Positions 1-5,220 of a DNA stretch of 5,220 bases are shown here, one piece after another. The stretch comes from an uncultured Fibrobacterota bacterium (lineage in GTDB: Bacteria; Fibrobacterota; Chitinivibrionia; Chitinivibrionales; CAIOZP01). Position numbers and translations under genes: made by a program. Positions within the stretch are counted from its first letter, which is position 1. Each line of letters opens with the position of its first letter. A model generated the notes under the pieces. It was not told where the DNA came from, searched no databases, and was given only the letters and a program-made list of their open reading frames with translations. The DNA is taken from NCBI GenBank assembly GCA_903862805.1, contig CAIOZP010000223.1:1-5220 (forward strand), written 5' to 3'.

Positions 1-997
1 CGCGAGCCTTTTTTTCATTCTCGGCGGGTTCATCTTCGCCTCAAAATATCTTCACGATGCTCACAGGTTTTCGTCACGGGCTTTTGTCACAGGAAGGCTC
101 AAAGATCTATATCCGCTTCATGTGGTTGCCACGCTTCTCATGGCCGTGCTGCTTCTCGCCAACGGATCGTTCCGGATTTCCACCGGCAATGATCTGATGA
201 TATTCCTGTACGGTCTTTTCATGCAGCTTTCGCTTTTGTGGTCGCTTTTGCCCTTCGATATTGCCGGAGCTTCGGTTCCGACTTTCAATACGCCATCGTG
301 GGCTCTGTCGGCGTTTTTCCTGTGCTACATTCTTTTCAAGCCGATGCTTCGCATGATCGCCGGATTGAAGTCACGAGCGGTCATTTCGGGTTACTTTCTT
401 ATGTGTCTGGTTCCGATGTGCGTTGCTACTGTCGTTTATTCGTCATTCAATTTCGATCTCGACGTGTACCGGTTTTTTCACGTTTTCGCACCGCTTCGTG
501 TCTGTGAATTTTTTGCGGGAATGCTCGCCGCGAGGTTTCTGCAACTCGGCGAAAATGCCATTAAGCGAGCTGCGCGGTTTCCTCTTGTCAACGACCTCGT
601 GATTTTGTTGACGGTTGTTTTAGTTGTCGCCAGTGTTGTCTCCAGACCGACGCCGGAAATCGACCCGACACGGATATGGTTTTCCTACCATGTCTTTCTG
701 CCCGCACTGTACTGCATTTTGCTGTACAGGCTTACTATCGGAACCGGAGCAATTGCGTGGATCATGTCACTGAAACCGGTGCGCGATCTTGGACGGGCGT
801 CTTTTTACCCCTACCTGCTGCACATACCGCTTATATCGTGGATCTGCTTTCTGTTGGAGAGATATGCAAAGTATGATGGGTTTCTACACCAGACTCCGCT
901 GGTGCTTGCATTTACTTCATTGCTATATCTCGTATCGATGCTTTACGTCAGTCATATAAGGAAACGCACGCCCGCCAAGGTGCTTAAACAGAGGTGA
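1..997 (+). CDS. Acyltransferase family 3 membrane protein, 3' part (5' end outside window)
   Basis: The frame is open from base 2 to the TGA at 995-997, giving 331 residues with no start in the window. The GTG at 122 is internal, because conserved family sequence lies before it. Visible family marks are FFILGGF (residues 4-10) and a basic stretch ending RLKDLYPLH (32-40), matching the usual FFxLSGF...R..RxYPL. There follow a PSWALSAFFLCYILF segment (about 98-111), an APLRVCEFFAGM segment (about 163-174) and GRASFYPYLLHIP (264-276) near the C-terminus. Many hydrophobic helices are present and the tail is basic (HIRKR). Family members move acetyl or other acyl groups across the inner membrane onto sugars of O-antigen, exopolysaccharide or peptidoglycan; the substrate here cannot be told. 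The missing N-terminus, perhaps 50-70 residues, should hold the catalytic His. The usual acidic residue after WSLS is Ala here. Family assignment is firm, substrate unknown. Confidence 0.88.
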   Translation, partial: ASLFFILGGFIFASKYLHDAHRFSSRAFVTGRLKDLYPLHVVATLLMAVLLLANGSFRISTGNDLMIFLYGLFMQLSLLWSLLPFDIAGASVPTFNTPSWALSAFFLCYILFKPMLRMIAGLKSRAVISGYFLMCLVPMCVATVVYSSFNFDLDVYRFFHVFAPLRVCEFFAGMLAARFLQLGENAIKRAARFPLVNDLVILLTVVLVVASVVSRPTPEIDPTRIWFSYHVFLPALYCILLYRLTIGTGAIAWIMSLKPVRDLGRASFYPYLLHIPLISWICFLLERYAKYDGFLHQTPLVLAFTSLLYLVSMLYVSHIRKRTPAKVLKQR

Positions 998-1002
998 CGC
1001 AG

Positions 1003-1035
1003 GCCGAACGCCGTTCTGGCAACATTTATTTCGTT
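1003..1035 (+). terminator. Possible terminator of the acyltransferase gene
   Basis: GCCGAAC (1003-1009) pairs with GTTC-T-GGC (1013-1020) around a 3-base loop, giving seven pairs with one bulged T. A T-rich stretch (ATTTATTTCGTTTT) follows. It begins 5 bases after the stop codon, and its T-rich tail overlaps the 3' end of the convergent cheX-like gene. The bulge and the interrupted T-tract make this only a moderate call. Confidence 0.4.
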
Positions 1036-1484
1036 TTCAGGGCAACTTCCATCGCGAATTCGCCGTGAGCACATTTCAGGGGAACAATAATCGTTGGCAC
1101 TCCGCTTGGGACGGCAATCTGGTGATTGGTTCCAATGACCACATTCGGAAGTGATATTGAAAGTTTGTATTCGGTAAGGTACTGCTTCGCATAACCGGCA
1201 ACAATGTTGACTATCTCGCCGATCCCGTCGGTGACCTCGTCGCCTACGACCTTGATTTCCGATCCGAGAAGTGTCGAAACAACTTTCAGCGCAAGCAGCT
1301 TTGGAAAGGACAACGATATTACGCCCTGCGCTTCGCCGGAAAGACCGATAACGCCCGATATATCGTAGGAATGTTGTGCGTTCAATTTCAATTGCGGTGC
1401 GCAGGTGGAGAGCTCGATGCTCATCATAGTCTTGAATGTCTCATGAGTTGCCGTAATGAAGGGATTGATAAACGAAACATCCAT
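1026..1484 (-). CDS. cheX: Stand-alone CheX-like chemotaxis phosphatase domain protein
   Basis: The product is 152 residues, close to the length of single-domain CheX proteins. It is soluble, with no signal peptide or membrane helix. The CheX/CheC/FliY signature is seen as DGIGEIVNIVAGYAKQYL (residues 86-103). E90 and N93 form the ExxN pair that, in the family, drives hydrolysis of the aspartyl-phosphate on CheY. The upstream DISGVIGLSGEAQGVISLSF (41-60) fits the core beta strands of the fold, and the C-terminal IIVPLKCAHGEFAMEVALK fits the last strands. Only one ExxN motif is present, as in CheX rather than CheC. ATG is preceded by GAAAGGA at good spacing and by a clear promoter, so it is probably transcribed alone. 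No chemotaxis gene is adjacent, so the partner response regulator is unknown; it may not be CheY. The fold is well supported, the chemotaxis role is inference. Confidence 0.85.
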   Translation of the reverse strand: MDVSFINPFITATHETFKTMMSIELSTCAPQLKLNAQHSYDISGVIGLSGEAQGVISLSFPKLLALKVVSTLLGSEIKVVGDEVTDGIGEIVNIVAGYAKQYLTEYKLSISLPNVVIGTNHQIAVPSGVPTIIVPLKCAHGEFAMEVALKTK

Positions 1485-1491
1485 TTTGAAA

Positions 1492-1497
1492 GTCCTT
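1492..1497 (-). promoter_or_regulatory. Ribosome binding site of the cheX-like gene
   Basis: On the minus strand AAGGAC lies 7 bases before the ATG at 1484. This supports that start; no further in-frame extension is needed to complete the CheX fold. Confidence 0.7.
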
Positions 1498-1526
1498 TCG
1501 GTGTCAGGTCGTTTTCGAGACGCCCC

Positions 1527-1555
1527 ATTTTAGCAATCACTGAATTTGCAGTCAA
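1527..1555 (-). promoter_or_regulatory. Sigma70-type promoter for the cheX-like gene
   Basis: On the minus strand TTGACT (1555-1550) is separated by exactly 17 bases from TAAAAT (1532-1527). Both boxes are one mismatch from consensus. Transcription would start near 1520, giving a leader of about 35 bases before the ATG at 1484. A short inverted repeat, AATAC/GTATT (1554-1558 and 1567-1571), touches the -35 box and could be an operator, but its arms are only 5 bases. Confidence 0.7.
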
Positions 1556-1669
1556 TACATTTTTCAGTATTTCTTAGGAATAAGTTCGGCTTCAACAAAT
1601 GCAGGTTATAGTGCTTCCCAACTCTATATTTCACCGAAGCAGCGCCCGATTCTATTTTAGCATTCCATA

Positions 1670-1675
1670 TATAAT
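1670..1675 (+). promoter_or_regulatory. -10 box of a likely promoter for the chorismate mutase/MFS unit
   Basis: A perfect TATAAT stands 21 bases before the mutase ATG, in an AT-rich stretch. Transcription would start near 1682, leaving a leader of about 15 bases. I see no good -35 box at 16-18 bases upstream (the sequence there is CCGATT-like), so the promoter may be weak or need an activator. It points away from the cheX promoter, with about 115 bases between the two -35 areas and no gene in between. Confidence 0.45.
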
Positions 1676-1696
1676 TGTCGGAAACGGGATGGAATA

Positions 1697-2440
1697 ATGA
1701 TTGAACCGAATCTTGAACTGATTGCTGCGCGTTTGGAAGGTCTGGAAGAAACGATCATCGCGAGGCTGATTGATCGCGTACAGTTCGCGTCAAATCTTGT
1801 CATATATGAAAAAGGGAAAAGCCGATTCATTGGCGTCGAAGGACTCAGCCTTTTCGAGGCGCGTCTGGTTGCTCAGGAAACGATGGACTCCGAGTTCGGG
1901 CGTTTCGCTGTTCCAGAGGAGCGACCGTTCAACAGGAACCTTCAGCCACCCAAACGACTTGTCAGCATTCCCGAAAATTGTCTGCGGGTTACTGATTATG
2001 ATACAGTGAATTTTTCCGCCGATATTCTTGCAGGATATTTGCGCCTTGTTCCACGTATCTGCGAGGCCGGCGATGATTTCCAGCATGGCAGCAGTGTAGA
2101 AATGGATGTCTATGCGCTTCATGCGATCTCGCGCCGTATTCACTTTGGATCATTTTATGTCGGCGAAGCCAAGTACAGCGCTCATCCCGAAGAATACCGT
2201 AAGCTCGTTGCCGCGAAAGATATAGAGGGCATGACCCGACTGCTCACCCGCAAAGAGGTGGAAGACAGGATCATCGAACGCGTCAAGGGTAAGGTCGCGC
2301 GACTTCAGGCCGATGTGAATATTGCCGTGCGCCGTCTCATTGATCCCGAACTGGTTGCCGAATTCTACCGCGAGATTGTGATCCCGCTGACCAAGCGTGG
2401 CGAGATAGCATATATCTGCGAGCGTGACCCGTCGCTTTGA
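1697..2440 (+). CDS. Chorismate mutase, eukaryotic-type (long AroQ, yeast Aro7-like)
   Basis: The 247-residue product is soluble and close to the yeast enzyme in length (256). It would convert chorismate to prephenate for phenylalanine and tyrosine synthesis. I recognise it from EETIIARLIDRVQFASN (17-33), ISRRIHFG (144-151) leading to GEAKY (156-160), KDIEGM (174-179), EVEDRIIERV (187-196) and FYREIVIPLTKRGEIAYI (223-240), all matching the all-helical yeast/plant class. By alignment from memory, R147, K159, E189, T232 and E236 correspond to yeast R157, K168, E198, T242 and E246. Oddities: yeast R16 falls on A10 with the nearest Arg at 12, N194 falls on Arg, and R147-K159 is one residue longer than in yeast. 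In the effector region G131 and S132 are kept, but T145 becomes E135 and R75 becomes G68. ATG follows GGGATGGAA, a usable though close ribosome binding site. The stop overlaps the start of the downstream exporter. Family is sure; full activity and Trp/Tyr control are not. Confidence 0.9.
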   Translation: MIEPNLELIAARLEGLEETIIARLIDRVQFASNLVIYEKGKSRFIGVEGLSLFEARLVAQETMDSEFGRFAVPEERPFNRNLQPPKRLVSIPENCLRVTDYDTVNFSADILAGYLRLVPRICEAGDDFQHGSSVEMDVYALHAISRRIHFGSFYVGEAKYSAHPEEYRKLVAAKDIEGMTRLLTRKEVEDRIIERVKGKVARLQADVNIAVRRLIDPELVAEFYREIVIPLTKRGEIAYICERDPSL

Positions 2441-3642
2441 GAACATTCTCTTCTCTTTCGGAGCGCAATTACCGACTCTGGTTTGTAGGACAAACAATCT
2501 CTGTCATTGGGACTTGGATGCAGACCACTGCACTTGGGTTCCTGATGTTCCAGCTTACGCATTCGGCTGTTTATCTCGGTGCAACCGGTTTCATTACCGG
2601 CATAGCGGCGTGGCTTTTCACGTTGTACGCCGGAACCGTTGCCGATCGTTTCGACCGCCGGAAAATTCTTCTTGGCACCCAGATCGCCGCAATGCTGATC
2701 GCCGCAATTCTCGCCTATCTCACTTTGTCGCATCTTGTAAAGCCTTGGCATATTCTCACGTTTGCGTTTCTGCTCGGAACGGTAAATGCATTCGACGGCC
2801 CGGCCCGCCACTCGTTTGTGTCGGAACTCGTCATGCCGGAAAATCTCACCAACGCCATCGCGCTGAACTCAATGATGTTCAACACCGGAATCGCGCTTGG
2901 ACCAAGCATTTCCGGAATATTGTACGCCGAACTCGGTCCAGGCTGGTGCTTTGGAATAAACGCCGCGTCGTATTTAGCGGTGATCGCCTCGCTCCTGATG
3001 ATAAGGACATCTGCCACCCGCAAAAGTCGGCATGTAGAGGGAGGGCCGATCAAGGCGATAGTGGAAGGAGTCCGCTTTGCATACAGAAGCAAGGTAGTGG
3101 CACCGATTCTGATGATGGTCGCCGTGACATCGGTTTTCGGGATGTCGATTTTCTCGCTTATGCCGGCCTGGACGGTCAACGTGCTTCACGGTAGCGCACG
3201 AACGAACGGGCTCATGATGTCGGCTCGCGGCATCGGTGCATTGATCGGTGCCTTTTTCGCCGCATCACTTAGTCGCGGAACAAAGCGTGGCCCGATCATT
3301 CGCATTGCCTCGCTGGTTTTTCCCGTCACCCTGCTTGCCTTTGCTTTCTCGCGAGGAACATTCCTGCCGGTATTCGTACTTGTCACAACCGGTTGCGCGT
3401 TGATCATCGTGAACAATCTCGCGAACTCCACTGTGCAGTCGAATGTTCCGCCAGAACTTCGCGGCCGTGTGATGAGCGTTTATATGCTATGCTTTCTGGG
3501 CATGATGCCAATCGGTTCCCTGCTCGGAGGCTTTTGCGCACAGGCAATTGGCGAACAAACCACGCTCGTGATCTTTTCTGTCAGTGCTTTTGTACTGATG
3601 CTTGCTCTTGCGACGAGAGGAAAGGGCTTGAGGGACGTTTGA
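2437..3642 (+). CDS. Major facilitator superfamily exporter (MFS_3/EntS-like)
   Basis: The 401-residue inner-membrane protein has about 12 hydrophobic helices and no signal peptide. Family marks are SERNYRLWFVGQTISVIGTW (8-27) at the first helix and the MFS motif A GTVADRFDRR (66-74 region) in the first cytoplasmic loop. Further marks are FDGPARHSFVSELV (119-132), NAIALNSMMFNTGIALGPSI (139-158) and VPPELRGRVMSVY (337-349). These fit the MFS_3 group, which includes the enterobactin exporter EntS and many putative drug or metabolite exporters driven by the proton gradient. An in-frame TGA at 2425 leaves TTG 2437 as the only start that keeps helix 1; the next ATG (2518) would remove most of it. 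The TTG overlaps the mutase stop (TTGA) and has no clear ribosome binding site, which fits translational coupling. The substrate is unknown; an aromatic or chorismate-derived compound is a guess from context. The length is normal and no break is seen. Confidence 0.9.
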   Translation: MRTFSSLSERNYRLWFVGQTISVIGTWMQTTALGFLMFQLTHSAVYLGATGFITGIAAWLFTLYAGTVADRFDRRKILLGTQIAAMLIAAILAYLTLSHLVKPWHILTFAFLLGTVNAFDGPARHSFVSELVMPENLTNAIALNSMMFNTGIALGPSISGILYAELGPGWCFGINAASYLAVIASLLMIRTSATRKSRHVEGGPIKAIVEGVRFAYRSKVVAPILMMVAVTSVFGMSIFSLMPAWTVNVLHGSARTNGLMMSARGIGALIGAFFAASLSRGTKRGPIIRIASLVFPVTLLAFAFSRGTFLPVFVLVTTGCALIIVNNLANSTVQSNVPPELRGRVMSVYMLCFLGMMPIGSLLGGFCAQAIGEQTTLVIFSVSAFVLMLALATRGKGLRDV

Positions 3643-3723
3643 ATGTTTCCATTAAGACACCAATCACACAAAAGTGGCGATATGTGTCCGCCTGATTCTA
3701 TCGAAGTTGATCCTGCGTCAAAG

Positions 3724-3754
3724 TTGTGCGGAAAACCGAAATTCCTTGTATATT
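3724..3754 (+). promoter_or_regulatory. Weak candidate promoter for the two-helix membrane protein gene
   Basis: TTGTGC (3724-3729) and TATATT (3749-3754) are separated by 19 bases, longer than the preferred 17. Transcription would begin near 3761, about 37 bases before the ATG. The 155-base gap after the MFS gene holds no other clear signal; I see no convincing terminator in it, so read-through from the upstream unit is possible. Confidence 0.3.
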
Positions 3755-3784
3755 GAAAGAGACGTTCAACCTTTTACGTTGTTT

Positions 3785-3790
3785 CAGGAG
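3785..3790 (+). promoter_or_regulatory. Strong ribosome binding site fixing the start at 3798
   Basis: CAGGAG lies 7 bases before ATG 3798 and is the best Shine-Dalgarno match in the window. It decides against the longer reading from GTG 3726, which would add 24 polar residues ahead of the first membrane helix. Confidence 0.8.
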
Positions 3791-3797
3791 TACAAAA

Positions 3798-4463
3798 ATG
3801 TCTGTGGAAATGCTTGCCATTCTTTGCCTCGGCGGGATTACTCTTCTGGGATATATGATCGCGATCAACGCGCACGGCGCAGTCAGGATTTCCATATCGT
3901 ATCTGATTGCAACGGTACTTTTAGTTGCAACGGTGTTCGTGGTAGTTCAGCACGTCGATCAGAAGCTTCGCATGGAAGCCGCGATGAAGCAGGAAGCACA
4001 GGCGGCTCTTGCGGCGTATGCCAAACCGGCGACTCCGCCTCCGGCTCCTGACACCACTGTCGAGGTTGACAAAAAGAAAACCGAAGCCGGTGCGCGAATC
4101 TCAGCTTTCATCGCCGACGGCAAGGCAATTCTGCAGTCGGTGGTCGGTGCCGATATGCGTGATCCGAATCTCGACTACAATTCACTCGTTGCCCGCGCCT
4201 CTGATGCAAGTGCCCGCGCGAATCAGTTCCGCCAGCGGATCGAAGTAATGGAAGTTGACCTCGCGCTATTCCCGTCCTGCGTTCCACTGATCCAGCAGGC
4301 AGCGAGCCATCTTAGTTCCTCGTGTTCATATTGCCGTGGATATTTCCATGCCGAAAATTCCGACGACGAATCGGCCCGTTATCGTCAGATGCTCAACGAA
4401 GCGCGAACTGCATCCGACTTCTTTCAACAGGCAGATATTCAGCTTTCGACCGGTCTGAAATAG
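3798..4463 (+). CDS. Two-helix membrane protein of unknown function with a C-terminal CxxC
   Basis: I do not recognise a family. The 221-residue product has two hydrophobic helices (about 5-23 and 32-51) joined by a short loop, INAHGAVR. A charged, Gln/Ala-rich helical stretch follows (QHVDQKLRMEAAMKQEAQAA), then a proline-rich linker (about 75-85, KPATPPPAP). The remaining 130 residues look mostly helical and polar (RISAFIADGK, SLVARASDASARANQFRQRI, ARYRQMLNEARTASDFFQQA). Cysteines C161, C176 and C179 lie in this domain, the last two as CSYC, possibly a metal or disulfide site. There is no lipobox. The layout suggests a small membrane-anchored helical domain on one side of the membrane; the side cannot be set from charge alone. 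Codon use and composition look like the neighbours. It begins 155 bases after the MFS gene and converges on trmFO. The coding call is strong because of the ribosome binding site and length; function is open. Confidence 0.8.
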   Translation: MSVEMLAILCLGGITLLGYMIAINAHGAVRISISYLIATVLLVATVFVVVQHVDQKLRMEAAMKQEAQAALAAYAKPATPPPAPDTTVEVDKKKTEAGARISAFIADGKAILQSVVGADMRDPNLDYNSLVARASDASARANQFRQRIEVMEVDLALFPSCVPLIQQAASHLSSSCSYCRGYFHAENSDDESARYRQMLNEARTASDFFQQADIQLSTGLK

Positions 4464-4481
4464 AACCTTTGAAACTTGTGG

Positions 4482-4509
4482 AGCGATGCCGAAAGTCACA
4501 GGCATCGCT
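4482..4509. terminator. Perfect 9-bp inverted repeat between convergent genes
   Basis: AGCGATGCC (4482-4490) and GGCATCGCT (4501-4509) are perfect complements around a 10-base loop, with a possible further G-T pair outside. It sits 18 bases after the stop of the + gene and 9 bases after the stop of trmFO on the other strand, where a shared terminator is expected. Neither side has a real T-tract, so it may instead be an mRNA-stabilising hairpin or depend on another factor. Confidence 0.5.
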
Positions 4510-4518
4510 TCCGCAAAT

Positions 4519-5220
4519 TCAGCTTCTACCGTCTATCCATGATTTCATTTCGCGTAACGCTCTTTCCGCCGCAAGATTCTGCTTTTCATCCTTGCCGAGT
4601 TTGCGCCTGCCAGCCGGAACTTCTACTGGATCGAATATGCTGAAATTTGTTCCGCTGGGAACGAACGGCCCTTTGGCTGGGCCTTTGGTGACATGACGCA
4701 AAAGCGCACCACAGGCAGTTGCCGTCGGCGGCGCTTCAAAAGTTTTTCCTCGCATTCTGTCAAACATTGACAATGATGCGATGTGGCCGGTACAGATGCT
4801 TTCTGTATATCCTTCGTTGCCGCAGATCTGACCGGCAAGAAAAACATCCGGCATATTTTTGAATGACAGATCAGCGCCGAGCAGTCGCGGTGAATCGAGA
4901 TATGTGTTGCGGTGAATGCTTCCGAATCGCAAAAATTCTGCATTGGCAAGACCTGGGATCATGCGAAAAACGCGCTTCTGTTCCGGGATGCGAAGCCGTG
5001 TCTGGAAACCGACGAGGTTCCATGATTCGCCTGCGGCATCTTCGCGGCGCAACTGACAAACGGCGTACGGGCGTCGGCCGGTACGCGGATCGGTTAGACC
5101 TATCGGTCGCATGGTTCCGAACGCCAGCACGTCAAATCCCCGATGCGCCATCACTTCGACCGGCAGGCATCCTTCGAAAAATTTTGCACTCTCGAATTCG
5201 CGGGCAACGACTTCATCGGC
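4519..5220 (-). CDS. trmFO: TrmFO, folate-dependent tRNA (uracil-54-C5)-methyltransferase, C-terminal part
   Basis: The minus frame is open to the window end: 233 residues are seen, with roughly the first 220 missing if the usual length of about 440 holds. TrmFO (old name Gid) uses FADH2 and 5,10-methylenetetrahydrofolate to make m5U54 in the tRNA T-loop. Marks in order are AKFFEGCLPVE (visible residues 12-22), RPIGLTDPRTGRRPYAVCQL (about 38-57), NLVGFQTRL, EQKRVFRMIPGLANAEFLRFG (about 80-100) and HRNTYLDSPRLL. Then come the FAD-binding FLAGQICGNEGYTES (about 127-141) and PPTATACGALLRHVT near the end. The Cys in FEGC is expected to match the second functional Cys (C226) of the B. subtilis enzyme, and its distance from the C-terminus (215 residues) agrees. 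The tail is slightly extended and basic. GTG at 5154 is internal, not a start. No break is seen. Confidence 0.95.
   Translation of the reverse strand, partial: ADEVVAREFESAKFFEGCLPVEVMAHRGFDVLAFGTMRPIGLTDPRTGRRPYAVCQLRREDAAGESWNLVGFQTRLRIPEQKRVFRMIPGLANAEFLRFGSIHRNTYLDSPRLLGADLSFKNMPDVFLAGQICGNEGYTESICTGHIASLSMFDRMRGKTFEAPPTATACGALLRHVTKGPAKGPFVPSGTNFSIFDPVEVPAGRRKLGKDEKQNLAAERALREMKSWIDGRS

Noticed and set aside
122..124. GTG as the start of the acyltransferase
   Set aside because: The same frame is open upstream to the window edge and encodes the conserved FFxLxGF and RLxxLYPLH region.
2365..3179. Minus-strand reading frames opposite the mutase and MFS genes
   Set aside because: They lie antisense to firm genes, show no family features and no ribosome binding sites.
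2424..3194. 256-codon plus-strand reading frame overlapping the MFS gene
   Set aside because: It is rich in Arg, His and Cys with no domain, and is fully explained as a shifted frame of the MFS gene.
3655..3690. GACAC/GTGTC pairing after the MFS gene as a terminator
   Set aside because: The arms are only 5 bases with a loop of more than 20 bases and no T-tract.
3726..3797. Longer start (GTG 3726) for the two-helix membrane protein
   Set aside because: CAGGAG at 3785-3790 is ideally placed for ATG 3798, the added residues look unlike an N-terminus, and the extension overlaps the candidate promoter.
5152..5154. GTG as the start of trmFO
   Set aside because: Conserved TrmFO sequence (AKFFEGCLPVE) continues upstream to the window end.
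1..5220. CRISPR array, tRNA or rRNA genes, insertion sequences
   Set aside because: No regularly spaced repeats, cloverleaf-like segments, transposase frames or terminal inverted repeats were seen.

Overview
This is a bacterial chromosomal segment of moderate base composition with tightly packed genes and no sign of mobile DNA. It carries six protein genes, two of them cut by the window ends. TrmFO (the folate/FAD-dependent tRNA m5U54 methyltransferase) and a free-standing CheX-type phosphatase mark it as bacterial. The chorismate mutase is of the long, yeast/plant-like AroQ type, which is uncommon in bacteria. I cannot place the phylum from sequence alone. A Gram-negative lineage of the Fibrobacterota/Spirochaetota kind is only a guess.

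Layout, left to right: (1) the 3' part of a membrane acyltransferase-3 gene (+), ending at 997 and followed by a hairpin with a T-rich tail. (2) A convergent cheX-like gene (-, 1484..1026) with a good sigma70-type promoter (TTGACT-17-TAAAAT) and a clear ribosome binding site. (3) A 212-bp divergent intergenic region that also holds a TATAAT box for the next genes. (4) A two-gene unit (+): an aroQ-like eukaryotic-type chorismate mutase (1697..2440) and an MFS exporter (2437..3642). The exporter starts at TTG inside the mutase stop region (TTGA overlap), so the two are probably translationally coupled. (5) A gene of unknown function (+, 3798..4463) encoding two membrane helices, a proline-rich linker and a helical domain with a CxxC pair. 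(6) A perfect 9-bp inverted repeat in the 55-bp convergent gap. (7) The C-terminal half of trmFO (-), running off the right end.

The genes do not form one pathway. The most notable element is the mutase/exporter pair. The mutase resembles the yeast enzyme over its length, but by-eye alignment suggests that the first active-site arginine is displaced, that the N194-equivalent is changed, and that one residue is inserted between the catalytic R and K. The overlapping MFS gene suggests, without proof, a link between aromatic-compound synthesis and export.
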